From positions 226,734 through 290,733 of the forward strand of contig NC_089316.1 in NCBI RefSeq assembly GCF_036669915.1: a stretch of 64,000 nt of DNA. The letters are read 5' to 3'. This DNA comes from Pocillopora verrucosa (Eukaryota > Cnidaria > Anthozoa > Scleractinia > Pocilloporidae). Positions 33,718 through 46,064 of this stretch are shown here, piece after piece (the stretch's first letter is position 1; each line of letters opens with the position of its first letter). The notes under the pieces are model-generated. The model saw nothing but the letters and a program-made list of their open reading frames with translations, searched no databases and was not told the DNA's origin. Made by a program: the position numbers and the translations under genes.

Positions 33718-36700
33718 TTACTTTCGGCGTGAGTTTGAGGAAGCCATGATGGTCAAAATTCTGATAAAGATGTTGATGGTGTCCATGTATATCCCAATTG
33801 ACCTGACCAAAGGAAAATATTCATAGTTGTTTCTTCAGTGCAACGTTTATGTAATTCAAAAGAACACAATATGAAATGAAAACACGGGCAAAATTATTGA
33901 CGTAGAAACAAATCCTGTCATTCATGTCTAAATCAAATAGAGATTTATTCTATTTGGTATTGTGAAACGAAACTTAATGGATGGCTAGTTTTGGCAACAT
34001 GTTTCCTAGCTCAGATAGTGTGACAATTAAACATAACTTTTTGTTCTTTATATACATATTGATTATTTTTTGGGTAGTTATAAGTACATGACTGCACTTA
34101 CGCATTGATGGGGTCATATGGTACGGCAGCATACAAAGGATATGTTTCTGCCTTTCTGATGATCTTCTGTGTGTCATACAACATGAATCCTCCAAAGATG
34201 ACAAGCCCACCATATGTAACCACAGACTGCAAACCTACAGCCACCATAGAGCTCGCTGGCAGGAACAATGTACCTGAAAGTACACACAGTCATACAATCT
34301 GTTTCTCAAGCTTAATAAAGTAACACATTCACTCCACAGCCATATGACAGCAACTGTTAAAGGTTAAAAGTTTTGAGAAGAAAATTATAACTTACAATCA
34401 TTGCTACCATCCAGGATTTATCGGATCAAAGGAAGGAGCTTTTCACAACAGCGCAAATTTAAGCAATGATAAAAGAAAGGATTCTCTGTATACACATGCT
34501 GTACAATACGGTATTGAGAGTATGTGATGTGATGTAACCCTAAGAGTTACAATAAAGTGGAAACATTTAACAAACTTGCATGGATTGCATTTTCCAGTGT
34601 TGGCATTTGGTAAATTAGTTAATAATTATATAAACATAAAGCTCATAGAGTACCAACCAAGCATGTATTACAAGAAAATAATAAACACATACCAAGGCAT
34701 GCCATACACACACCACCAAGGCCAATGGCCAACGGTCCACCCCATGACAGAAATTTACCATCAGGCGCACAGGCAGCTGTCAGAGACAAGGCCCCAACGA
34801 CACCACCAGTCACAGCAGCAGCTCTCAACACTAATGGACCTCCAAGTAACATGAGAGGGGCGATAAGGGTGCCTATAAGTGCACTGTGACCTGGACACAA
34901 TCAGACACCAAATAAATTAAACTTTCAACTTAACCACTGCACAAACATTAAAGTAACTTTTCTATACCAAAATTGGTAATGAATTATCATAATTGATAAT
35001 AAGTTGTTATGAGACTGACAGATCTGCCTAATTTCCTTTATTAAATTATTTTTGTTAAGGAACTGCAACATACAAGTCATGATGTTGAGAAACTTTGGTT
35101 ACATAGTAATTTATAACAGCACGGTAGTATTTTAACAGTGCATCCTGCTGCATTAATTTACCTCTTACATCTAGAGTCCTTTGTTGTTGATTGATGAATT
35201 AATAAATTTTTCTCACTGAATTTTGTAACAATCTCATAGATATTGTTTGATTTTTTATGTACAACTGTAATCAGTTTTTGCAAAACTACAATTAACCTTT
35301 TTTGAAAGAGTTCACCTTGGTGCACTTGACTTGTGCAAATAGAAAAAAAATGAATGAAAGGATATATATACATTTAAAAGGATATAAAGTTTTAGCTTCT
35401 GCTTGCATCCATTTTGCTTTATGGGAAATATTAAATTTTAACATTGACCATTTCTTGTTGATGAAAATCAAGCACTTAGGCATGGCTGAATTGACCTTGC
35501 CATAATGTGGTCAATACAGTAAGGCCTTAGTTGAAGCTTTGTCCATTATGATCACAATCTCACCCTCAGTCAATAAGTACAAGTACCAGTAGCTAATATT
35601 GTTTATTATATGTAAAAATCATCCACAGTTTGCATGTACATTGTGACCAAATTTTGCATATGATCACATTAGGATATTTGTTAACTTACCAACCCAAGCA
35701 ATGTGCTTTGCATTCAGCCTTGCTTCATATGGCAAACTCATACACAATATAGAGCTGCCTATTGTAGCGATCATCCCACCACCCACAACCTGTTGATTAT
35801 CAACAAAATGGTTTCACTCCATGAAGCAATTAAACAATACTTCTGTAATGTGAACGAAAATCATGAGCTGCAAGTGAGTGCTTGCTGACATGTCACTCAT
35901 CAAAACACCTTAGTTGAAGCCAATTACTTACCAGCCATGGACTTGCCCTCATCAAGGTAAACACTGCTCTGCTTTGACTGATAACATATGCTGACACTGC
36001 TGTTACAGCCAGACTTCCAGCAAAATAAGAGTAAGTTGACCTCACACGATCACGTACCACCTGAGGCCATACCATAGCACGATCAATTGCACCCATCTCA
36101 TTGGACAATCCCAAGCCATAATAACAAAGGGCTCCCACACCAAACAAGGCAGCCCCACCAACAACCGCACGACCAGTTGTTTCAGCTGCAAGGAAGACTT
36201 TTTTCTTAATAAATGAAAGCTGGTCTTTCTGAGCTGTGCAATCCCCATCCTTAGATCTCAGAATTGTCTTATATAATATTCTGAAGGGAACAGCTCTTGG
36301 AACAAATACATGTATCAATTATGGTCCTTCAACATGCTGTGAATGTCCTAGGATGTTTCAAATAACAGATAAAGGCATCTTTTGCATAGCTGCAGGGCGT
36401 GAAATTGCGCCTAATACAGGCGCCAATGCGACTAAATTTTTCCCTTTGGCAACCAAATCCTGAAAATTAGTCGCCAAATTGGCAACTAGAATATTTCATC
36501 ATAACCTTACCAAGAGATATCGTGAATTAAAAAGATTTGCAAAGATAAATCCGCGGCAAACTTCCTCGTTAAGTTTGTTTCCAAAATGCAGCACATGCAT
36601 CTCGATCAATAACTAGACGCCATCTTGTTTGTCTTTGAAAATGGCGACCAACTTTTTTTGAATTGGCTCCCACTTTGAAGAATTTAGGTGCCAAGTGGCT

Positions 36701-39700
36701 ACCAGAAAAAAAATTAATTTCACGCCCTGAGCTGGTTAACTAATCACATGAAATCCCAATACAAGTGGCCACATCATTGGAAATTGTTAAGCCCATAAAG
36801 GGGCCACTTTGAAGTGACTATGTGGTACCATAAGGTAAAATTTGGCATTAAGATAATGGCAAAATTTGTAATTTCATTTGTCTATATATACAAGCATTTC
36901 TTGAAGCCACTAAGTCTGTCAGATCATATATGATATTACTGACCATAATGGAGTCAGTAATGCAATGACTGAATGGCTACTACACTTGTGTCAGTATAAT
37001 AGGAAATTCTGAAAAAGCTAGTAGCAGAATGACTTGTGTCTGTAAAAGGAAATTCCAAGAGATAGCCAGTAATGCAATGACTTGATGGCTACATTTACGT
37101 CCCTATATCGGGAAATTCTAAGATAGCTGGTAATGCAATGACTTAACAGCTACCTTTGTGTCAGTTTATAGCAAAATTATAGCCAGTAATGAAATGACTC
37201 AGCAGCTAAATTTGTGTTGGTATATAGGAAATTCTAAGATAGCCAGTAATGAAATGACTTAGCAGCTAAATTTGTGTTGGTATATAGGGAAATTCTAAGA
37301 TAGCCAGTAACACAATGACTTAACAGCTAAACTTGTGTTGGTATATAGGGAAATTCTAAGATAGCCAGTAACGCAATGACTTAAACAGCTAAATTTGTGT
37401 TGGTATATAGGAAATTCTAAGATAGCCAGTAACACAATGACTTAACAGCTAAATTTGTGTTGGTATAGAGGGAAATTCTAAGATAGCCAGTAACACAATG
37501 ACTTAACAGCTAAATTTGTGTTGGTATATGGGGAAATTCTAAGATAGCCAGTAACACAATGACTTAACAGCTAAATTTGTGTTGGTATATAGGGAAATTC
37601 TAAGATAGCCAGTAACACAATGACTTAACAGCTAAATTTGTGTTGGTATATAGGGAAATTCTAAGATAGCCAGTAACACAATGACTTAACAGCTAAATTT
37701 GTGTTGGTATATAGGAAATTCTGAGATAGCCAGTAACACAATGACTTAACAGCTAAATTTGTGTTGGTATATAGGGAAATTCTAAGATAGCCAGTAACAC
37801 AATGACTTAACAGCTAAATTTGTGTTGGTATATAGGGAAATTCTAAGATAGCCAGTAACGCAATGACTTAAACAGCTAAATTTGTGTTGGTATATAGGAA
37901 ATTCTCAGATAGCCAGTAACACAATGACTTAACAGCTAAATTTGTGTTGGTATATAGGGAAATTCTAAGATAGCCAGTAACACAATGACTTAACAGCTAA
38001 ATTTGTGTTGGTATATAGGAAATTCTAAGATAGCCAGTAACACAATGACTTAACAGCTAAATTTGTGTTGGTATATAGGGAAATTCTAAGATAGCCAGTA
38101 ACACAATGACTTAACAGCTAAATTTGTGTTGGTGTATAGGGAAATTCTAAGATAGCCAGTAAAGCAAAGACTTAATCCTTTGACTCCAGAAGTGATCAAC
38201 ATGTAACTTCTCCCCATAATATCCTTATATTACCCAGCAAACAGGTAATGAGAGTAATCTCAAACTTATCAGGTAGAATTTGTTATTTTGATCTGAAAAC
38301 AAATTCTCATAACTAATTTACAGAAATTTGTAGCACCTAGAGGGGAGAATTCACAATCAGATCTTGGGAGTTAAGGGTTAATGGCTACATTCGGGTCAAT
38401 ATCTAGGGAAATTCTAAGATAGCCTGTAACACAATGACTTAACAGCTAACTTTGTAACAGTATACAGGGAAATTATTTGCATGACAACTTCATGTTGGTT
38501 TTAGTGTGTCATTCAGAAATGGGTGTTACTGCAGGAATTTGTGCATAGAAGGCTTGATTTATTCCTTTGGGTATTCATTTTAAGGGGCCACGTAGACCTG
38601 CCAAAAGTGTAACCACTAAGTTTGGATTAATGTGTTCAGGAAAGGTGAGATCATCCTGGAGGAAGACTCTAAGGAATGAAACAATAGCACAATTAAGCGA
38701 CCTTGAGTGGCAGCATCTACAAGTGTATCCCTTTTGTTTTTACATGTCAATGAACTACAAAGAATGATTGAAAACATTTTATGCCTTCAAATTTTTTTGC
38801 TCAATGTTCTCAAGTTTGATTTGTATTTATTAAAACAGAGCATTTTCAGAGCTTTAAGAGACCTTGAACAAGCATATTTGATGATTGTAGGCCAAAGTTA
38901 GCATTTTACTTCTTGTTATTGGCATTGTAATTTACACACAGCCATCTTTTACTGGTGCGTGTAAAGTATGAATTCCAAAGAATGACTGCAGACATTTTAT
39001 GCATTCAAGTTTTGTTTGCCAACTGTTTTCAATTTTGATTTGCATAAAATAGAAAAGGGCATTTTGCAAGGTTTATGGAGAGACCTTTGAATGAAGTGCA
39101 TTTGTAAGTCATCAATGCTTGGACCTTCCCATAAGCATGTGCCAGATCACAATCGAAATTTACAAAAGTCCGATCTAAGAAAATAAATAGCTTCGAGTCT
39201 GACAGCTCTTAGCACATTTTTACAACTCTGAAATTAATCAGAAGCCTTTGAAAGCAATTGATGAGGGAAGTGTTCATGGGATGGGTGCACTTCCTAGCCA
39301 TTTTTGTTAATGAACTCCAAACTTCTGTTGTTTATATACTGTCTGTTGTTTCATTTCTATTTATAACCCAAAACCCCTTGACCTATCGTGCCATCCCAAG
39401 GTTCACTTACGAAGAGAAGTAGCATCCTATATTATTCAAATTATCAAGACTGTAATATAAACATAAATGCCCCCACAAAGTAGTGTCTTCCATTCCTAGC
39501 CAGAAAGTTGTGTTGCTTACTGTCAAGCATCAAAAAGTTGTGAGCTGTTTTGAGTTCTCTTGTGATGGATTTTAAAAAGGATTTGAAAGCTTTTACCACT
39601 AGTTCCCAGTTGAAAGAGAAAAGAGAAAACCTTCAGTAAATAAACTTGGATCATTTGGAGAGAAAAAAAATCAAAGAATTTTGGTTTGGAATGCTCATTT

Positions 39701-41086
39701 GCCAGAATATGATGCAGAGACCGCGTTAAAGAAATGGACAAGATTTTTAAGCAAGTTCATGGCAAATTTTGCCTTCTTTTCTTCTTATCCAATAGATCCA
39801 ACAGAGAAAAAACACAAATATCTTCTAATTACAATAAACACATATATTTTCACATTACTGCTCTTAAAGCTGAAAGGTCAATGAAAAAGTTAAATTCTTG
39901 CAATTTGCTGTTTGCACATGTGAGGCAGTTTACTTAGCTTATGTTTTATTTTGGAGGTAGAGTGCCTTTCAAATTCGGCATTCTTTGCTTTGTGATTAAG
40001 AAATTAAAAGCAAAATTTTTGCAATTGAAGCTACTGTTTGTTTTTGGACGATAAACAAAAGAAAATTGTCACACATTTTTCAAAGGGCATTCTGATTTCT
40101 ATAGAGGTCTTACATTTCTGAGTGAAATTCAATAGGAGATCTGCTGATTTGGAAATGAACCTAAAAGATAGCATGAATATATGAATTTTTAACCCTTTAA
40201 CTCCCAAGATATGATATCATCTCCTTGTAAATTAGTTGGAAGAATTAAGTGTTAGATCAAAATATTAATTTCTACCTGATAAGTTTGAGTATTCTCATTA
40301 CCTGCTTGCTGGATAATGTATGGATATTATAGGGAGAAATTACTTGTCAATCACTTCTGTGAGTTACAGGGTTAACGACCCATGAAACGTAGGGACACAC
40401 TTAAATTGACACGAAGTTGCGATGGATAGCCACAATGACTTAATGGCTACATTTGCATCCATATAATGGGAGATTCAAAGATAGCCAATAGTGCAACAAC
40501 TTAACGGCTACATTTGTATCGGTATAAAGGTGGGCAAGGTATAAAGGTAAGGTAGCTGTTAAGTCGTTGTGTTTCAGCCCATCTTAGAATTCCTTTTATG
40601 GATGCAAATATAGCCATTAAGTCATTGCATTACTAGCTATCTGAGAATCTCCCTCTATACCGACGCAAAGGTAGCCGTTAAGTCATCAGGTTACTGTCCA
40701 CCTCAACGTCAGTGATACATAGGTTTGAATTCTTCTGACTTAGCTAGAGGCTATTAAAATTTTACAAATGTAGACCAAAAAAATAAACGAGATTTGAAAT
40801 TATCATAATTCCCGGTAAGATGGAGTGAATGTAAGCTCAATTAAATAACTAGGTTCAAATTTGCTCAAAAAAATGCGATAAAACATGGCTGAAACTTACC
40901 AGTAATACCAGGTGCCTTTGATGTCCCTTCCCACGATCTCCAGGCCTTAGTTTCGTTTTGAAAATATCTTTTGAATCTCTTGCCTGGAAATCGACCCGCA
41001 CTCTTTGACAAATTCTGGAGAGAAAAGGTCGATAAGGTGCGATAATAAGCTGAAGAACATCTACCCGCTAACCTCATTGTAAACAT
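33718..41086 (-). CDS. GHITM: GHITM/TMBIM5: mitochondrial inner-membrane BAX-inhibitor-motif protein
   Basis: Six exons join in phase to 996 nt (331 aa): 41086-40900, 36185-35932, 35789-35690, 34890-34693, 34273-34102 and 33802-33718. GHITM is a multi-pass inner mitochondrial membrane protein linked to cristae structure and cation/proton exchange. Exon 1 encodes a basic, Ser/Arg-rich presequence (MFTMRLAGRCSSAYYRTLST). Exon 2 has the hallmark GALCYYGLGLSNEMGAIDRA and a YSYFAGSLAVTAVSAY helix. Later exons have LMLLGGPLVLRAAAV, LSWGGPLAIGLGGV, VTYGGLVIFGGFMLYDTQK and PYDPINASIGIYMDTINIF, ending SNSRRK-stop. Length is close to the human protein. A second in-frame AUG lies three codons after the chosen start. 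Intron 1 (4.7 kb) is filled with repeats. No lesions are seen. Confidence 0.93.
36393..36729. mobile_element. Short hAT-like MITE in GHITM intron 1
   Basis: Terminal inverted repeats cagggcgtgaaatt and aatttcacgccctg bound 337 bp. Both sides carry agctg, possibly part of a target duplication. There is no transposase frame. The interior has aatttggcgac-type repeats. Confidence 0.75.
36950..38165. repeat. 61-62 bp minisatellite in GHITM intron 1
   Basis: The unit contains aattctaagatagccagtaa, cacaatgacttaacagctaa and atttgtgttggtatataggg. About 15 near-identical copies run from about 37200, with more diverged copies before 37150 and isolated ones at 38390-38470. Copies differ mainly by cacaatg/cgcaatg and by one G in the ggg run. 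Confidence 0.95.
38172..38381. mobile_element. Short inverted-repeat element (ttaaccctttaactcc type), copy 1
   Basis: Ends ttaatcctttgactccagaa and tcttgggagttaagggttaa are imperfect inverted repeats bounding 210 bp. A related copy in opposite orientation lies at 40189-40375. Confidence 0.7.
40189..40375. mobile_element. Short inverted-repeat element, copy 2 (opposite orientation)
   Basis: Begins ttaaccctttaactcccaag and ends gagttacagggttaa. The interior (tctacctgataagtttgag) matches the complement of the copy at 38172. Confidence 0.65.
40430..40710. repeat. Inverted pair of minisatellite units
   Basis: Units in the same sense as the 37-38 kb array (agatagccaatagtgcaaca, 40430-40530) are followed by units in the opposite sense (aggtagctgttaagtcgttg, cattactagctatctgagaa, 40550-40710). 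Together they make a potential hairpin near 40540. Confidence 0.7.
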
Positions 41087-42462
41087 ATTTATCCCCTAGG
41101 CTTTCACTAAACCTGCGATGGAATCACTCCTCGTAATTTGTTCGCAATTTCTCTCTCATGTTGCGTCAACTAATCCGAGTGTAAATTTCGAAGAATTCCG
41201 CTGACAGTTTATGACGTCGCGAAATTCTATGCTGGAAGTGAAGGAGTGGAATCGAGTACTTTTTTTTATCACAACCCAGTGCATTGGACGTCCGTGACAT
41301 CAGTCGAGTTGCGATTCTTCTCCAAATTATCGAGTTATTTATCGGCATACTCTCAAGTGATTAATTAAATTATTTATCCTTTTACATATTTCTCACCCAA
41401 CAACTCAAACAGGCGTAATTTTATTGCGCTTTTCAAACAAACGATGCAAACACGACGAGAGCGCGAGGGGCGGGCGAGCTGTAGGGGGCTTTTCTGCCAG
41501 CTATTATTCTGCCGAGTCTGTTATTATTAAACTTTTGTCTTATCTCTTATCTCTGTTTTGCGAATTTATTCATACAATCGTCTATCTACACCACTATCTA
41601 AAAATATTGGATAGGCCTAATGATGAGTTCAGTTCACCCGCTGAATTGCGTGACAGACTTCAAGCCGACGTTCGATCAGGACAGGAGACGACAAAATCCG
41701 CGGTGTGATTTTTCACTGCAGCTATCACACGCAATAAATTTCCCTAAAATATTAAATTGTCTTTTTGATTCAGATAGAAATTCCGAACATTTCCCGTTAT
41801 TTAGTTACGAAATAGCATACGAGACATAATAGATCTAGCCAGGTTCAAACATAGGAAATTTGTCCATGTGAGTGGTCATCATACAACATCGGAACCCTCA
41901 CAGCATGACCGCAAATTACCATGAAACCTAAGCATAGAAAACAGTGTTACTCAGAGGTTATCACGTAAAATAACGACATAGTCACAGGAGCAGTTAAAAG
42001 AAACAGTGTTCCGATTATTTAAATACAAAGTTTTAATTTCAGGTCGTTAATTATTCTGACTAAGATAAACAAAATGGCCAATTGAATACAAATGCACACG
42101 AAAGAAATATAAGAAATACAAACTATTCCGACGTTTAAGTATCATGTAACAATAAGTGGTCTTAACCTGCACTGCGGGAGAGCGGAAAACAAAACATTTC
42201 GTTTCCTTGAGAAGCTGGAAAATCAACACCTCGAATGAGTAAATAAGCCAAATGGATTACATTTAGCTTTTTTTATATTTGCATAAATGCCTTAATGAAA
42301 ATTTCGGAAACATTTTACGATAGAAAATGAAAACTAAAGGGATGGACTCCATGACTGTGCCTGATTACATAAAAATTCTCCTCACAAGTCAGTTCAGCTG
42401 GGTGTTAATCAAGTACCAAAAGACTTCGTTCAAACTGAATACAGACTCACGTACGTAAAAAT
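41087..42462. other. Spacer between GHITM 5' end and tropomyosin-like 3' end
   Basis: The GHITM promoter should be just above 41086. No gene, repeat family or clear motif is recognised here. Confidence 0.45.
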
Positions 42463-43196
42463 TCACATTTCGTCGTCCAAACATGTAATGTCGTCCATCT
42501 CCTGCACTATTTCTTTTATCTTTCCACCCCAATTTTTTATTTCAGAGGTCGTTTCCTCCTTTAGCCGCTCAAGTTTGCAAACTTCCCTCTCGGCTACTTC
42601 TGCTCTACCGTTGGCTTCTTTAACTTGTTCCTTCAGAAACCTCATCTTTTCTTCGCTTAGCTGCTCCTTCTCGCTAGCCTCTTCGTCTAATTCCTCCAGT
42701 TCCTTAGTTTGTTCGGTGAAATTTCTCAAGGTATCCTTCATTTTTCGTATGTATCTAAATATTTTTCTTCTTTCTCTTTAGCAGCCTGCAGATCGCGTTT
42801 GATTACCACCATACGGCGCGAGGCTTCGTTCAGGAGGTGAACCTTTTCCTCCCTTTCCTTGGCGGCTTCGACACAGTTTTCTTCCAACATGCTGATTTTC
42901 TCGTCCCCCTCCACTTCAACCTCCTCCAATTCTTTACGAACCATCTCTTCGTTTTCGCCTTTCTGGGTGATCTCGCCTAGTTTTCCCTCCGCCTCTTCCA
43001 AGCGCTCTGTTGTCTTCGCAAGATCAGCTTTTAGCAGCGTAATCCTTCGCTTTAATCCTTCGGCCTCGGTCTTGTCTCTTTCAACCTTTTCATTTGTATC
43101 TTTCAGCAAAGATTTTGCGTCAGCCTCTCTCTCTTCTGCTTGCTCAGTATCGTCTTTTAATTTGGTCATTTTTTCTTTCAGTTTTGTAAGAGACAT
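42463..43196 (-). pseudogene. Tropomyosin-like coiled-coil gene, intronless, one-base frameshift
   Basis: Two abutting frames, 43196-42738 (MSLTKLKEKMTKLKDDTEQA to LDTYEK-stop) and 42741-42463 (MKDTLRNFTEQT to CLDDEM-stop), together encode about 244 residues, the size of short tropomyosins. Heptads run throughout. Tropomyosin-like blocks include RRITLLKADLAKTTERLEEA, ASRRMVVIKRDL, AEVAEREVCKLERLKEET and a final MDDIT. The frames meet at an A run of five bases; one more A would rejoin EK to MK smoothly. There are no introns over 734 bp, unlike typical metazoan tropomyosin genes, suggesting a retrocopy. The frameshift could be real decay or a homopolymer sequencing error. If real, the product stops after 152 residues. 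Confidence 0.7.
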
Positions 43197-44304
43197 TGTA
43201 GCTTTTGCTTTGAAATTCCAGGAAGATGTCTAAGACAACGAGCATAAGGCGGTTACGTCCTGTGATGCTTGAGTGATAATCAACCCAAGTATTAATGTTT
43301 GATCAACAACCGCCAAATGACAAGATAATCGCTCTTGATTTGCATCACTGCTTCAGATTGGTCAGAATTATTTACTCAAGGGACCGACGTAATACTTTGA
43401 TATTCTTAAAGCGACAGCTATCAGTCAAACAAGACTGTCAACAGGGCAGTTAAACCGCGTCAATACTTTAGTGTAGTTTCTTGTGAAATGAAATGTCAAA
43501 ATTAACACTTAGAGATTCTTTAACTGAAGGACTGGCCAGATGGTAGACTGGCTTGCATTGTAATTCTTTGGATTGGTCACAACTGGTTGCAATTCCATAG
43601 TTATGAAAATTTTATAAAGCCACCAAAAGCTGTGTGAAATTCCGGACTGAGGGGAGACCTTTAGAGTCGGCCTGAATCTGTATTCTTGGCAAATAATAGA
43701 GTGTAGTCCTTTGTAATATACGCAGTCAAACATAATGATGGTGTAGTTCAGTTTGAGTAATCAGGCAGACGGGCCGACCTTCTGTATAATACTGCAAAAC
43801 CTTTCGCCGCGCTCTGTCCGGTTACATGAATTTTCCTGCCCTAAAATGAGATGAAGGACAAGATAAATCAATTGTTTTATCAGACAATGGAGTATTATTA
43901 GATATTGAACAAGATGACAATCTTAGTTTTGTATCAAACGTGATATTATCGCCAAAACAGTTCAAGATCCGAATAAAACAACTCAGATAATTCAAGAACA
44001 ATTAGCCGCTCACTTTACTCGCATGAGAATCGAAATGATTTGCAGCGGACCAAATCTCAGTTATTTCCGTCGAGGGAAGGCAATCGGAACTTGAAGGGGC
44101 GTACAATGAAATCGCTGAAAGGTCAGCAGGATTTGGAAGCCTGTCTGAATACACTTTCATGCTTTAAAAAGGCCAGAACATGACCTGCGCATGCGAACTG
44201 AAAACTAATTAACTTGAAAACATCCCGTGCGGCCTTTAATGGATATAACGGCGTTAACACAGCCTATAGAATCTACGATTTTACGCCACTATCTGCGTCA
44301 GTAT

Positions 44305-44305
<1 letters not shown>
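43197..44305. other. Spacer with no recognised feature
   Basis: I found no supported gene or repeat between the tropomyosin-like start and the AAT microsatellite. Confidence 0.4.

Positions 44306-44343
<38 letters not shown>
44306..44343. repeat. (AAT)n microsatellite
   Basis: Uninterrupted AAT/TAA triplets, about twelve units. Confidence 0.95.
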
Positions 44344-44344
<1 letters not shown>

Positions 44345-44349
44345 TAATA

Positions 44350-45345
44350 TGTAATAAAATTATATTCGTAAAATTTTACAGTAAATATATTACCGAGTGG
44401 AGGAAATTACGCCGTTAGTTAACAACGGAATACCGACTGGAAGTTGTTACGCCGTCACTGGCATAAAATCTTACAGTATCTATATTACCGACTGAAAGTA
44501 ATTACGCCGTTAGTTATCGCGTAAAATCTTGCAGTATTCATTTATATCGACTGAATGAAATTACGCCGTCAGTTAGTGGCGTAAACACTTACAATAATAT
44601 GTATATATACCGACTGGAAGAAATTACGCTGTTAGTTACCGGCGTAAAATCTTACAGTATGTTTATATACCAAGCGAGCCAAATTTTGATGTAAGTTAAC
44701 AGCGTAAATTTCTACAGCGACTGGAAGAAATTTCGTTGGTTGTTAACGGCGTTAAATCTTACAGTGTGAACTTCACCAACTGGAAGAAATCACGCCGTTA
44801 GTTAACGCACAGTCAGCCCAAGCTCCAGCTTGAACATCTCACGAAATAAGTGTTATGGGGAAAATATAAGAGTTTGTATGGGAATGTTTACGACCGCTCT
44901 CAGGAAAAAAAAATTCAGTCAAACTCTCAGTAAAACTGATACCCCACCTAACTTTGTCAGTGCATTGCTTGTTTTGTTACCGCTTACTGTGTTGCAACGA
45001 AGCCATTTAAGCGAGTCATCCATTTCTAGTTTACTATTCTCCAAGAGTAGTAAAAATTAGAAATGGATAACCCGCTAAAATGGCTGCTTTTTAACATAGT
45101 AAGTGGTCTGACAGCAAGCGATGCATTGTGGAAGAATTTTATAAAATGAGAATTTGATTGTATTTTTACTTCCTAAGAGCGTTCGTGAATATTCCCAAAC
45201 AAACTCTTATATTTTCACCACAACTCTTATTTCGCAAGACGATCATCTCTCAGTTGGAGCTTGGGCTGCCTGTGGTTAATAGCGTAAAATCTTACAAATA
45301 TGTATATGCATATCAACTGGGCCAAATTACACCGTTAGTTAGAGG
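44350..45345. repeat. Diverged repeat field of about 62-bp period, interrupted by an inverted-repeat element
   Basis: The unit holds accgactggaagaaattacg, ccgttagttaacggcgtaaa and atcttacagtatgtatata. About seven copies lie before 44807 and one more after 45275 (taatagcgtaaaatcttaca). Copies are clearly diverged, so the array is old. Confidence 0.8.
44808..45274. mobile_element. Long-armed foldback MITE inside the 62-bp repeat
   Basis: Ends cacagtcagcccaagctcc and ggagcttgggctgcctgtg are inverted repeats. The arms continue imperfectly for about 200 bp each (gtgttatggggaaaatataag against cttatattttcaccacaactc; tccatttctagt against aattagaaatgga), meeting near 45050. Flanks gttaacg and gttaata fit a 7-8 bp target duplication within the repeat unit, as for hAT-type insertions. 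Confidence 0.8.
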
Positions 45346-45863
45346 CAAGTGTTGAGAGAAATCACCTTAACAACGGGTTGGCGTACGTTGCTATTGTAAT
45401 ATTTTAAGCGAACAGGTTATAATTTCTTGGTGGCGTTGAACTCCCAAAGCCACTTTCACATTCACAACTTTTCCATTTTTTTCTTATTTTTTGCATGCAT
45501 TTTAGGATTATTTCATTTAAGTCTGTCTTCCCTGAAGAGCTGCTTTTTCATTTCTGTCGATTTGCCGATAATGTGCGTGAGAGGTACCCTCTATTCTTGC
45601 TGCAGACAGCCTTCATATCAATTTAAGATTGTGATTTTGTTAACGGGTATAGCCCTGAAATTCGACCAAAATCACCCAAAAAAGATCGGACGTAAAATCA
45701 ACTGCATAATTAATTTTGCACCAAACACAATAATAGCACGTGACCAATACGTCTTGCGATTGTCGCGTTCCTCAGCCTTGCGCTCTGCTTTTTGCCTTCA
45801 ACAATGGGAAACGACAGCGATTTGACACCTGTATCTCACAGCTTGATAATCAAACACTTCGCG

Positions 45864-46064
45864 TTAGTCCTCAGCTCCCTCTTCAATCTGTTTGACTGGG
45901 GCACTCTTTGGTTTGCGTGACCGGGGTGTGGATGGTAGAGCGGAGAAAAAGGTCGTAGAGAGGCGGTTATGCTCATAGGCCGAGCTCATTTCAATGCGCA
46001 CCCTGACAAACAGGTCATAAAATCGCGATTTGTCCACATGAGGACTGGAGTGGCCCATAATCTA
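45864..46064 (-). CDS. Possible terminal exon of an unidentified gene
   Basis: A 64-codon frame begins just after an acceptor-like acataacttag (about 46065). It reads GHSSPHVDKSRFYDLFVRVR and continues through STPRSRKPKSAPVKQ to TAA at 45864. Codon use and composition look protein-like, but I do not recognise the family. No partner exon was identified. It may be a relic of a mobile element. Confidence 0.25.

Noticed and set aside
34576..34900. Plus-strand frame with HHQ-rich peptide
   Set aside because: It is antisense to the GHITM exon at 34693-34890, which matches the protein family in phase.
36950..38165. CRISPR-like array
   Set aside because: The units are directly contiguous, with no unique spacers between short repeats, and the context is a eukaryotic intron; it is a minisatellite.
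42488..43233. Ser/Phe-rich plus-strand frames
   Set aside because: They are antisense shadows of the tropomyosin-like coiled coil; Glu/Lys-rich codons give Ser/Phe on the other strand.
45427..45825. 132-codon hydrophobic frame
   Set aside because: AT-rich chance frame with no splice context, family motif or consistent composition.
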